In this document: piece after piece, positions 1-7,662 of the stretch
Numbering within the stretch: the stretch's first letter is position 1
Layout: each line of letters opens with the position of its first letter
NCBI GenBank assembly: GCA_015655035.1
Contig: JAATFS010000345.1
Location: forward strand, 1 to 21,519
Direction: 5' to 3'
Length of the DNA: 21,519 nt
Origin: Lysobacterales bacterium
GTDB taxonomy: Bacteria > Pseudomonadota > Gammaproteobacteria > Xanthomonadales > Xanthomonadaceae
Position numbers and translations under genes: made by a program
Notes under the pieces: model-generated
Databases searched by the model: none
Told to the model about the DNA's origin: nothing
The model's input: the letters and a program-made list of their open reading frames with translations, nothing else

Positions 1-64
1 AGGCACCTGCGGCGGTCATAGCCGCCACACGTTTCAGAAAGTCCCGACGGGACTGGGTATTCAT
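1..64 (-). CDS. Tat-exported protein, N-terminal fragment (cut by window edge)
   Basis: Only the first 21 codons are inside the window. Read on the minus strand they encode a twin-arginine signal start, with SRRDFLKR followed by an alanine-rich stretch, so the product is probably folded in the cytoplasm and exported by the Tat system. I chose the ATG at 64 because the purine-rich GGAAGGAAG lies about 9 bases upstream; an in-frame ATG at 73 would sit directly on that site. The RRDFLKR pattern occurs in many Tat substrates (phospholipases, phosphatases, oxidoreductases), so the enzyme cannot be named from what is visible. It is transcribed divergently from the TonB-dependent receptor gene, which suggests, but does not show, a shared nutrient-acquisition role. 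Confidence 0.7.
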   Translation of the reverse strand, partial: MNTQSRRDFLKRVAAMTAAGA

Positions 65-285
65 GTCTTGCATCTTCCTTCCAGTGCCACTTTGACCTCG
101 ACCGCCCGGTTACAGAGCAGGCCAGCAAGCCGCCATGTATAGCCACGGCACAAGACATTTTCACGACAACGCCGCCGCACCGTCATCAATGTTTCATGCG
201 TTGTTGACACTCTTCGCAGCGATCGCCGTCCCTGCCATTGCGTTCGGCTCCCTACTCCACTGTCGTGCCCGCACAGGATTTCACC

Positions 286-2592
286 ATGCCGTCTTCCGTT
301 GTTCGCCCTCGTCGCGCCGCACTCGTGCTCGCGCTGTACGCAGCGCTACCCGCAATCGCCTGCGCCGCCATCGCTGACGACGACGAGGCGTCCGCCGCCG
401 ACGTCCAGGCCACGCAGCTGGATGCCGTCTCGGTAGTCGCGCAGGGAACCACTCGCCAGATCCAGCGCGTCACCCGCCAGGACATCGAACAGTTGCCACC
501 AGGCAGCAGCGCGATGAAGGCGATCGAGAAACTGCCCGGCGTGCAGTTCCAGGCCGCCGATCCCTGGGGCGCCTATGAATGGTCCACCCAGCTCACCCTG
601 CATGGCTTCGACCAGAGCCGGATCGGCTACACGCTCGACGGCATCCCGCTCGGCAACATGAGCTACGGCGTCACCAACGGCCTGCAGGTCACGCGTGCGA
701 TCACCTCCGAAAACATCGGCTCGGTGGAATTGGCGCAAGGCGCCGGCTCGCTGGGCACCGCGTCCAATACCAACCTGGGTGGCACCTTGCAGTTCTACTC
801 CGCCGATCCGGATGCCGACGCCGGAATACGGCTGTCGCAAACCTTTGGCAGCGATGCCACCCGGCGTACCTTCGTGCGCGCGGACAGCGGCGATCGCGAC
901 GGCCTTTCGGCCTACCTGTCCTACGCCAACGCCAGTACGGATAAATGGAAAGGCTATGGCGACCAGCGCTCCGAACAAGCCAATCTGAAGACCTTGTACC
1001 AATGGGGCGAAGGCAACCGGATCAGCCTGTTCCTGGATAGCTCGCGGCGCAAGGAGTACGACTACATGGACCTGTCGCTGACCAGCCAGAAGGCGCTGGG
1101 CTGGGATTGGGACTATCTGCAGCCCGACTGGGCCAGCGCCACCCAGATGGCGCGCGCGTACCAGTCCAGCGGCCAGTTCTCCGGCGTGGAAAATGGCTAT
1201 CCCGAGGCGCTGGCCGCACTGCCGGCCGACTACGGCTGGCTCGATTCGAGCTATTACGCCGGCGGCGGCATCCGTCGCGACAACCTGGCCGGACTCAGCG
1301 GCAGCTTCAACCTCGGCGTGGCCACGCTCGATGCCACCGGCTACTACCATGGCGCACGCGGCGAAGGGCAATGGGCCACGCCCTATCTGGCTTCGTCGGC
1401 GGACGTACCGCTGTCGATGCGTACCACCGACTATTCACTGGATCGCTACGGCGCGACCACTGCGCTGAAATGGTCCTGGGCCAACCACGACCTGGAACTG
1501 GGACTGTGGGCCGAGAACGCTCGCACCAGCCAGGGGCGCAACTACTTCGCGCTGGGCCGCGAGGGCTACACCTCGCTGTACAACGTCTACGAGGCACAGA
1601 CGCCATTCCGGCGCGACTTCCTGCAGCGCTATACCACCCAGACGCGCATGCTGTATCTACAGGACAGCGTGCACCTGCTGGACGACCGCCTGACCGTGAA
1701 CTATGGCGCCAAGGCATTGGACACCACCGCGCGCGCGCAGTCGCTGGTGCCCACCCGCTCGTTCGCACAAGGGCGCATCCAGGCCAAGGACAATTTCCTG
1801 CCGCAGCTCGGCATCAACTACCGGCTGGACCACCGCCAGGATATCTACGCGTCCTACAGCAAGAACATCGCCGCTTACGGGTTCACGCCGTTCGCCACCT
1901 CGCAGGCCGCTTTCGACAGCAGCCGCGCGACGCTGCAACCGGAAGAATCGCAGACATTGCAGTTGGGCTATCGCATACAGGACACGACCTTCCAGCTCTC
2001 TGCCGATGTCTACCACACCCGCTTCTCCAACCGCCTGCTGACCACCTCGCCCTGCAGTGCGATCCAGACCTGCGCCTCGATCCTGAGCAACGTCGGCTCG
2101 GTACGCAGCACCGGCGCCGATCTGGCACTGGTATGGAAGCCCATCGAAGGCTTGAGCTGGCTCAATTCGCTGTCGTGGAATCGCTCCACCTACCAGGACG
2201 ACTACCTCAACAACGGCGTGGTGGCCACCGCCGGCAAAGACGTGGTGGGAATCCCCGCGTGGATGTTTTCCTCCAGCGCCAGTTACCAGTTCGGCAAGTT
2301 GCGCGTGGACCTGGACGGCAAGTACCTCGGCAAACGCTACATCACCTATCTCAACGATTCACAGGTACCGTCGTACTGGCTGTTCAACGCAGGCGCGCGC
2401 TATGACTTCGGCCGTATAGGCGGGCTGGCCGAGGTCGCGTTGGCGCTGAACATCAGCAACCTTACCGACAAGCGCTACTTCGCCAGCACCGGCACCAACG
2501 GCTACGTCGTCTCCGATCCGCAAGGCTACAACCAGACCCTGATGGCCGGCTCGCCACGGCAGTACTTCCTGAGTCTGGATGTACGCTTCTGA
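286..2592 (+). CDS. TonB-dependent outer-membrane receptor
   Basis: A 768-residue outer-membrane transporter energised by TonB-ExbBD. Residues 1 to about 28 form a signal peptide (RPRR, hydrophobic core, ACA-type cleavage). A TonB-box-like DAVSVVA lies near residues 46-52. The plug domain follows (LPGVQFQ, LTLHGFDQSRIGYTLDGIPLG, then an NLGGTLQFYS segment), and the rest is a beta barrel ending in the typical terminal phenylalanine (LSLDVRF). The ATG at 286 is preceded by AGGA at 8 bases; an upstream TTG at 238 would put extra residues ahead of a good signal peptide and is rejected. The substrate cannot be told: there is no siderophore or vitamin gene beside it, only the divergent Tat protein. 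The dicysteine motif around residues 600-610 (PCSAIQTCAS) is probably in an extracellular loop. Confidence 0.93.
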   Translation: MPSSVVRPRRAALVLALYAALPAIACAAIADDDEASAADVQATQLDAVSVVAQGTTRQIQRVTRQDIEQLPPGSSAMKAIEKLPGVQFQAADPWGAYEWSTQLTLHGFDQSRIGYTLDGIPLGNMSYGVTNGLQVTRAITSENIGSVELAQGAGSLGTASNTNLGGTLQFYSADPDADAGIRLSQTFGSDATRRTFVRADSGDRDGLSAYLSYANASTDKWKGYGDQRSEQANLKTLYQWGEGNRISLFLDSSRRKEYDYMDLSLTSQKALGWDWDYLQPDWASATQMARAYQSSGQFSGVENGYPEALAALPADYGWLDSSYYAGGGIRRDNLAGLSGSFNLGVATLDATGYYHGARGEGQWATPYLASSADVPLSMRTTDYSLDRYGATTALKWSWANHDLELGLWAENARTSQGRNYFALGREGYTSLYNVYEAQTPFRRDFLQRYTTQTRMLYLQDSVHLLDDRLTVNYGAKALDTTARAQSLVPTRSFAQGRIQAKDNFLPQLGINYRLDHRQDIYASYSKNIAAYGFTPFATSQAAFDSSRATLQPEESQTLQLGYRIQDTTFQLSADVYHTRFSNRLLTTSPCSAIQTCASILSNVGSVRSTGADLALVWKPIEGLSWLNSLSWNRSTYQDDYLNNGVVATAGKDVVGIPAWMFSSSASYQFGKLRVDLDGKYLGKRYITYLNDSQVPSYWLFNAGARYDFGRIGGLAEVALALNISNLTDKRYFASTGTNGYVVSDPQGYNQTLMAGSPRQYFLSLDVRF

Positions 2593-2641
2593 CACGTCCG
2601 CCGGGCGTAGTGGCCAAACAGCGGACACACCCGTGACTGTC

Positions 2642-2679
2642 GCGGCAGCGGCTACCCGATGTCGGGTCGTCGCTGCCGC
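2642..2679 (+). terminator. Nested hairpin after the TonB-dependent receptor
   Basis: The arms GCGGCAGCG (2642-2650) and CGCTGCCGC (2671-2679) pair perfectly. Inside them ACCCGA (2654-2659) and TCGGGT (2662-2667) pair across a two-base loop, separated from the outer stem by a short 3/3 internal loop. It starts about 50 bases after the receptor stop codon. There is no T-run, so it is either a factor-dependent or weak terminator, an mRNA-stabilising hairpin, or a repeat element. Confidence 0.45.
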
Positions 2680-2761
2680 ATGAGCCGCGCCGCTCGATGC
2701 ATGCGCAAAGGACAAGGGCGCGCGCCTGCTGCAGTGCGGTATCGCCAGTTACACAAGCAAC

Positions 2762-2767
2762 TATAAT
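2762..2767 (+). promoter_or_regulatory. Candidate -10 box of tdh
   Basis: A perfect TATAAT lies 46 to 51 bases ahead of the tdh start in a GC-rich context. No convincing -35 box lies 16 to 18 bases upstream and there is no extended TG, so an activator may be needed or the match may be chance. Confidence 0.4.
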
Positions 2768-2813
2768 CATCACCCTTTTCCTTACCGCCGGCAGGCGATC
2801 AATGGCTGAGATG

Positions 2814-3836
2814 ATGAAAGCGCTGGTCAAGCGCGAGGCTGGCAAGGGCATATGGCTGGAGCACGTCGCCAAGCCCGCGCCCGGCCCCAACGAGGTATTG
2901 ATCAAACTGGAAAAAACCGCGATCTGCGGCACCGACCTGCACATTTACCTGTGGGATGAATGGAGCCAGCGCACGATCAAGCCGGGCCTGACCATCGGCC
3001 ATGAATTCGTCGGGCGCATCGCCGCGCTGGGCTCGGCGGTCACCGGCTACCAGGTGGGCCAGCGTGTCTCGGCCGAGGGCCATATCGTCTGCGGGCATTG
3101 CCGCAACTGTCGTGGCGGCCGTCCGCATCTGTGCCCGAACACCGTCGGCATCGGCGTCAACGTCAATGGCGCGTTCGCCGAGTACATGGTGATGCCGGCC
3201 AGCAATCTCTGGCCGATTCCCGACCAGATCCCGTCCGAGCTGGCCGCGTTCTTCGATCCCTATGGCAACGCCGCGCATTGTGCACTGGAATTCGACGTGA
3301 TCGGCGAGGACGTGCTGATCACCGGCGCCGGCCCTATCGGCATCATCGCCGCCGGCATCTGCAAGCACATCGGCGCACGCAACGTCGTGGTCACCGACGT
3401 CAACGATTTCCGCCTCAAGCTGGCCGCCGACATGGGCGCCACGCGCGTGGTCAACGTCGCCAACACCACGCTCAAGCAGGTGATGACCGACCTGCATATG
3501 GAAGGCTTCGACGTGGGCCTGGAGATGAGCGGCAACCCACGCGCATTCAACGACATGCTCGATTGCATGTATCACGGCGGCAAGATCGCCATGCTCGGGA
3601 TCATGCCGCGTGGCGCCGGCGCCGATTGGGACAAGCTGATCTTCAAGGGTCTCACCGTGCAAGGCATCTACGGCCGCAAGATGTACGAGACCTGGTACAA
3701 GATGACCCAACTGGTGCTGTCCGGCTTCCCGCTCGGCAAGGTCCTGACCCACCAGTTGCCGATCAACGATTTCCAGAAGGGCTTCGACCTGATGGAAGAA
3801 GGCAAGGCCGGCAAGGTGGTGCTGAGCTGGAACTGA
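2814..3836 (+). CDS. tdh: L-threonine 3-dehydrogenase
   Basis: Zinc- and NAD-dependent medium-chain dehydrogenase that oxidises L-threonine to 2-amino-3-ketobutyrate in the cytoplasm. Counting from this start the 340 residues match the family length (E. coli 341). Catalytic zinc ligands Cys38, His63 and Glu64 are present (ICGTD, GHEF). The structural zinc set Cys93, Cys96, Cys99 and Cys107 is present in a CGHCRNC segment. A GAGPIG Rossmann loop lies near residue 172. The C-terminus KAGKVVLSWN is typical. An in-frame ATG at 2802 (MAEMMKALV) would add four residues and has a poor AGGCG site; the start is therefore uncertain by 12 bases. Its product is the substrate of Kbl, encoded on the same strand 5.4 kb downstream rather than adjacent. 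Confidence 0.97.
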   Translation: MKALVKREAGKGIWLEHVAKPAPGPNEVLIKLEKTAICGTDLHIYLWDEWSQRTIKPGLTIGHEFVGRIAALGSAVTGYQVGQRVSAEGHIVCGHCRNCRGGRPHLCPNTVGIGVNVNGAFAEYMVMPASNLWPIPDQIPSELAAFFDPYGNAAHCALEFDVIGEDVLITGAGPIGIIAAGICKHIGARNVVVTDVNDFRLKLAADMGATRVVNVANTTLKQVMTDLHMEGFDVGLEMSGNPRAFNDMLDCMYHGGKIAMLGIMPRGAGADWDKLIFKGLTVQGIYGRKMYETWYKMTQLVLSGFPLGKVLTHQLPINDFQKGFDLMEEGKAGKVVLSWN

Positions 3837-3849
3837 CGGCATCCGCCTC

Positions 3850-3895
3850 CCCATCAAGCATAAAGGCGCCAATCGGCGCCTTTATGCTTGATGGG
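3850..3895. terminator. Bidirectional terminator between tdh and the TorF-like gene
   Basis: A perfect 21-bp stem (3850-3870 with 3875-3895) closes on the tetraloop AATC. The stem contains AAAGGCGCC on one side and GGCGCCTTT on the other. It lies between convergent stop codons (tdh ends at 3836, the minus-strand gene ends at 3907), so it can serve both. Confidence 0.85.
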
Positions 3896-3906
3896 CCTGA
3901 GAGCGC

Positions 3907-4620
3907 TTACGGCCAGCTGACGGTCGCGGTCGCAGCCACGCGGCTGTCCGAATTCTGCTTGCCAAAACCGTATTCGGCGCTGCTGCTGGTGTCGTAGTAG
4001 CCCACCGTCAGGCCAAGCGGGCCAAACGTCTTGCCCACCGTCACTCCATAGTCGTTGTAGTCCTCGTACGACGCGGCAAGCGACGAGGCGAAGGTGGTGC
4101 GGCCAGCGTGCAACCCAAAGCTGAAATCCTTCGGCAACGACCAGTTCGCGTCGAACGCGTAATAGAAGCTGTCCTCATCCATACCGTAGATGTCGTTGGT
4201 ATAGGCCAGGGTCAAGGTATAGGTGTCCAGCAGCGTGGTCTTGGTGATCAGCTCGTTGTAGTTCGAGCTGCCGGCGCCAGGATAGTTGTAGCGGTTGACC
4301 GCAATGTCGAAATTCAATTTTTCGTTGAAATCGACGTTGTAGCCGATGAAACCGTCCACTTCCCAGTCCGGGTCGCCCGTGCCGAAATCAACGTTGGAAG
4401 CCCAGGTACCCACGTACAGGCCAATCGGCGAGGTATAGGTAAGCCCGGCCTGGAACGCCACACCCTCGTTCGTCTGCGAGATTCCGCGGAACACGTAGTC
4501 ATTGGTCACCGCAAAAGTACCGCTGAGCGGGAAGGTCGATTCCTCTTCCTGGGCGAGCGCGGCCGAGGACAGTGAACACAACACAAGCAACAGCGAGCTT
4601 CCTAACATAGACGGCTTCAT
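3907..4620 (-). CDS. TorF family putative porin
   Basis: A 237-residue outer-membrane protein of the family known as TorF/Gcw_chp (a conserved family of proteobacterial beta-barrel proteins; function poorly defined, thought to be porins). The signal peptide covers residues 1-23 (cleavage ALA|Q). The mature part opens with the family hallmark FAVTNDYVFRGISQT and continues as amphipathic, tyrosine- and aspartate-rich strands typical of a small barrel, ending VAATATVSWP. AGGAGA lies 8 bases before the ATG. The gene is 168 bp downstream of cysA on the same strand with no clear terminator between, so some read-through from the sulfate operon is possible, but a local promoter candidate is present. 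A role in sulfur uptake is speculation. Confidence 0.88.
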   Translation of the reverse strand: MKPSMLGSSLLLVLCSLSSAALAQEEESTFPLSGTFAVTNDYVFRGISQTNEGVAFQAGLTYTSPIGLYVGTWASNVDFGTGDPDWEVDGFIGYNVDFNEKLNFDIAVNRYNYPGAGSSNYNELITKTTLLDTYTLTLAYTNDIYGMDEDSFYYAFDANWSLPKDFSFGLHAGRTTFASSLAASYEDYNDYGVTVGKTFGPLGLTVGYYDTSSSAEYGFGKQNSDSRVAATATVSWP

Positions 4621-4650
4621 GGCACTTCTCCTGGGGGGGCGGGTGGAACT

Positions 4651-4746
4651 GGATGGCTCAGCGGTCGTTGCGCTTCACAGATATTTAACCGAGCTTCTGT
4701 CCCGGTGCAACTGCGTTGTCATGTGCAACCAATCGCTGAGCCATCC
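4651..4746. repeat. 13-bp perfect inverted repeat flanking the TorF-like promoter
   Basis: GGATGGCTCAGCG at 4651-4663 is the exact reverse complement of CGCTGAGCCATCC at 4734-4746. The 70 bases between contain the candidate promoter; one arm lies in the leader and the other upstream of the -35 box. Confidence 0.6.
4683..4710 (-). promoter_or_regulatory. Candidate promoter of the TorF-like gene
   Basis: On the minus strand TTGCAC (4710-4705) and TTAAAT (4688-4683) are separated by 16 bases, giving a leader of roughly 55 bases before the ATG at 4620. Both boxes are imperfect, but this is the only AT-rich patch in the gap. Confidence 0.35.
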
Positions 4747-4788
4747 GTTGACCCGGATAACCCCCACCGCGTCACGCCAATGACCCGC

Positions 4789-5835
4789 TCAATCCCTCGC
4801 CTGTCCAGAAAACACCCCATACCGCCGCGGCGCGAGCGTCAATTGCTGGCCCGTGGCGTACGTCTCGGTCGCGGATGGCAGCTCCACCTCCACCTCGTCG
4901 CCGACGCCCTCCAGTCGAGCACGCATCCGCACTCTGGCGCCACTGCGCTGGGTTGATACCACGGTCGCGCTCCAGCCACCGGCCTGATCCGGAATCAGGT
5001 CTTCAGGACGAACATACAGGTCGATCTCGTCGCTGGCCGGAAGCGCCCCGGTCAGCGGCAACGACAGCCCTGCAACCTGTACCGCGCCCTGCTGCACACG
5101 CCCGGGAATACGGTTGACCTCGCCGACGAACGAGTACACGAAAGGCGACGCAGGACGGTCGTACACCGCCGCTGGACTGCCTAGCTGTTCGATCCGGCCC
5201 TGGTTGAGAATCGCCACCCGATCGGCCAGCTCCAGCGCCTCTTCCTGATCATGGGTCACGAACACCGTGGTCAGGCCAGTACGCTCATGCAGTTCGCGCA
5301 GCCAGCGTCGCAGATCGCGGCGTACCTGCGCATCCAGTGCACCGAACGGCTCGTCCAGCAACAGCACGCGCGGCTCGATCGCCAGCGCGCGCGCCAATGC
5401 CACGCGCTGGCGCTGGCCACCGGACAATTGCGTCGGATAGCGCCGCTCCAGTCCCTGCAACTGCACCAGCGCCAGCAGCTCGTGCACACGGTCGCGGATA
5501 CGCGCTTCCGGCCAGCGCGCCTGGCCACGGCGAACACGCAGACCAAAGGCGATGTTGTCGTAGACGTCCATGTGCTTGAACAGCGCGTAGTGCTGGAACA
5601 CGAAGCCGACCCGTCGCGATTGCACGCTCATCCGGGTCGCGTCCTCGTTGCCGAACAGGACCTGTCCGGCGTCGGCATGCTCCAACCCGGCGATGATGCG
5701 CAGCAAGGTAGTCTTGCCGGAACCGGACGGCCCCAGCAGGGCCAGCAATTCGCCCTGATGGATGTCCAGGTCGATCCCGGCCAGCGCGGTGAAGTCATCG
5801 AACTGCTTGCGCAGCTGTTGGATACGGATGCCCAT
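4789..5835 (-). CDS. cysA: Sulfate/thiosulfate ABC transporter ATP-binding protein
   Basis: A 348-residue ATPase subunit that drives sulfate and thiosulfate import with CysT, CysW and Sbp. Visible ABC motifs: Walker A GPSGSGKT (35-42), Q-loop Gln81, signature LSGGQ (137-141), Walker B VLLLDE (157-162), D-loop ALD (166-168) and switch His195. After about residue 235 a C-terminal TOBE-type regulatory region follows (VGEVNRIPG). Last gene of the sbp-cysT-cysW-cysA operon; it starts 7 bases after cysW, with GAGG overlapping the cysW stop as its ribosome site. MalK/PotA-type ATPases look similar, but the neighbouring sulfate-binding protein and permeases decide the assignment. Confidence 0.96.
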   Translation of the reverse strand: MGIRIQQLRKQFDDFTALAGIDLDIHQGELLALLGPSGSGKTTLLRIIAGLEHADAGQVLFGNEDATRMSVQSRRVGFVFQHYALFKHMDVYDNIAFGLRVRRGQARWPEARIRDRVHELLALVQLQGLERRYPTQLSGGQRQRVALARALAIEPRVLLLDEPFGALDAQVRRDLRRWLRELHERTGLTTVFVTHDQEEALELADRVAILNQGRIEQLGSPAAVYDRPASPFVYSFVGEVNRIPGRVQQGAVQVAGLSLPLTGALPASDEIDLYVRPEDLIPDQAGGWSATVVSTQRSGARVRMRARLEGVGDEVEVELPSATETYATGQQLTLAPRRYGVFSGQARD

Positions 5836-5842
5836 GCTTACC

Positions 5843-6799
5843 TCAGTGGCGGTGGTTGGCGGCCAGCGATTCGCCGTGGCGCCATTCCAGATAGGTCTTG
5901 AACGCCAGCGTCAGCAACGCGCTCAATGCCAGCAGCGACGCGCATGCGAATGCGGCGCTGTAGGCGTATTCGTTGTAGAGGATCTCCACGTGCAGCGGCA
6001 GCGTATTGGTACGGCCACGGATATGCCCGGACACCACCGACACCGCACCGAACTCGCCCATCGCACGCGCACCGCACAGCAGCACCCCATACAACAGACC
6101 CCAGCGGATATTGGGCAGCGTCACCCGGCAGAACATCTGCCAGCCAGTGGCCCCCAGGCTGAGCGCGGCCAGTTCCTCGTCGCTGCCCTGCTGCTCCATC
6201 AACGGCATCAGCTCGCGTGCGATGAACGGAAAGGTCACGAACGTGGTCGCCAGCACGATGCCCGGCAACGCGAACACGATAGGCGGCAGCTGGATCAGGG
6301 TCTGGCCAAGCACCGGCAGGGTCGCCTGCCAACCTTCGTCGATCAATGGCCAGACCCAGCCCCCGCGCCCAAAGATCAGCACGAAGATCAGGCCCGCCAC
6401 CACGGGCGACACCGCGAATGGCAGGTCGATCAGACTCACCAGCAGGCGCTTGCCGCGAAACTGGTGCTTGCTCACGGCCCAGGCGGCGGCCACGCCGAAC
6501 ACCAGGTTCAACGGCAGCACGATCGCGGTCACGTACAGCGTCAGCCGAATCGCCGCCAACGCATCAGGATCGGAGATCGCCTTCACCAGGCTATGCCAGC
6601 CACCGCGCAACGCCTCGGTGAACACCAGCAACAGTGGCAACAGCACGAACGACAGCACGAACGCCAACGCTCCCAGAATCAATAGCCACTGCACCCAGCG
6701 CGGCTCGGTCGTCGCGGAAGCACTCAAGGATCGCGCGCGGTGTCTCGACATCGCCTGCTCCTGAAGCGTGGAAGATAACGGAGTGACAGCCTGACTCAT
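5843..6799 (-). CDS. cysW: Sulfate ABC transporter permease CysW
   Basis: One of two membrane subunits of the sulfate/thiosulfate importer. It has a cytoplasmic N-terminus, about six hydrophobic segments (the first WLLILGALAFVLSFVLLPLL), the family phrases LIDLPFAVSPVVAGL and FGAVSVVSGHIRG, and an EAA coupling loop (EELAALSLGATGW) that contacts CysA. The ATG at 6799 overlaps the cysT stop in ATGA, with GGAGAG upstream, which suggests translational coupling and gives 318 residues. A second in-frame ATG at 6751 has an even better AGGAG 6 bases upstream and gives 302 residues, closer to the E. coli length of about 291. Either start is possible. Confidence 0.95.
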   Translation of the reverse strand: MSQAVTPLSSTLQEQAMSRHRARSLSASATTEPRWVQWLLILGALAFVLSFVLLPLLLVFTEALRGGWHSLVKAISDPDALAAIRLTLYVTAIVLPLNLVFGVAAAWAVSKHQFRGKRLLVSLIDLPFAVSPVVAGLIFVLIFGRGGWVWPLIDEGWQATLPVLGQTLIQLPPIVFALPGIVLATTFVTFPFIARELMPLMEQQGSDEELAALSLGATGWQMFCRVTLPNIRWGLLYGVLLCGARAMGEFGAVSVVSGHIRGRTNTLPLHVEILYNEYAYSAAFACASLLALSALLTLAFKTYLEWRHGESLAANHRH

Positions 6800-7659
6800 C
6801 CCGCTCTCCGCTGCTTGCCCTTCAGCAATCGCGCCTGCAACGTATTGACCAGCAACAACACCACGAACGACAGCAGCAGCATCGCCACCGCGATCGCGGT
6901 GGCGCCGGCATAGTCGAACTCTTCCAGCCGGATGGTGATCAGCAACGGGGCGATCTCGGTGGCATTGGGCATGTTGCCGGCGATGAAGATCACCGAACCG
7001 TACTCACCCACGCCGCGCGCGAACGCCAGCGCGAATCCGGTCAGCACCGCCGGCCACAGGCTCGGCAGCACTACGCGGGCGACGGTTTGCCAACGGCTCG
7101 CGCCCAGGGTGGCGGCCGCCTCCTCCAACCCGCTCTCGCTCTCGGCCAGCACCGGCTGCACCACCCGCACCACGAATGGCAGGCCGACGAACACCAAGGC
7201 CACCACGATGCCCAACTGGGTATAGGCCACCTTGATGCCCAGCGGCTCCAGCCATTGCCCGATCCAGCCGTTGCCGCCATACAACGCGGTCAGCGCGATG
7301 CCGGCAACCGCCGTGGGCAACGCGAACGGCAGGTCGATCACCGCATCGAACAGGCGCTTGCCGGGAAACGAATAACGCACCAGCACCCAGGCCATCCAGG
7401 TTCCCATCAGCGCATTGAACGCGGCGGCGGCGAACGCCGCACCGAAACTCACTTTAAGCGCCGACAACACTCGCGGTTCCGACCAGACCTGCCAGACCCC
7501 CGACCAGCCCAGACCGCTGGTCTTGATGAACACGCCAAGCAACGGAATCAGCACGATCAAGCCTAGCCATGCGAGGGTGATTCCCAGACTGAGTCCGAAC
7601 CCGGGGATCACCCTGCGACGCGACGCTGGCCGCGTGGAGATCACTGCACCTGCAACCAT
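6796..7659 (-). CDS. cysT: Sulfate ABC transporter permease CysT (CysU)
   Basis: The second membrane subunit of the sulfate importer, 287 residues with about six membrane segments. Family features are VIDLPFALPTAVAGI (compare the CysW equivalent), the EAA loop EEAAATLGASRWQ and GVGEYGSVIFIAGN. It begins 3 bases after the sbp stop codon and ends overlapping cysW by 4 bases, so all four genes almost certainly share one mRNA. The ribosome site ahead of the ATG is weak (GCAAG), consistent with coupling to translation of sbp. The N-terminal 20 residues are basic and variable, as usual. Confidence 0.95.
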   Translation of the reverse strand: MVAGAVISTRPASRRRVIPGFGLSLGITLAWLGLIVLIPLLGVFIKTSGLGWSGVWQVWSEPRVLSALKVSFGAAFAAAAFNALMGTWMAWVLVRYSFPGKRLFDAVIDLPFALPTAVAGIALTALYGGNGWIGQWLEPLGIKVAYTQLGIVVALVFVGLPFVVRVVQPVLAESESGLEEAAATLGASRWQTVARVVLPSLWPAVLTGFALAFARGVGEYGSVIFIAGNMPNATEIAPLLITIRLEEFDYAGATAIAVAMLLLSFVVLLLVNTLQARLLKGKQRRAG

Positions 7660-7662
7660 CGC

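Noticed and set aside
204..209. Perfect TTGACA upstream of the TonB-dependent receptor
   Set aside because: No -10-like hexamer lies 15 to 19 bases downstream; the region there is GC-rich.
346..1371. Long open frame antisense to the TonB-dependent receptor
   Set aside because: It is a by-product of GC-rich codon use in the real gene; it has no ribosome site and low-complexity Ala/Gly/Arg composition.
2593..2813. Glycine or threonine riboswitch ahead of tdh
   Set aside because: No recognisable aptamer core; only the nested hairpin and a -10-like box are present.
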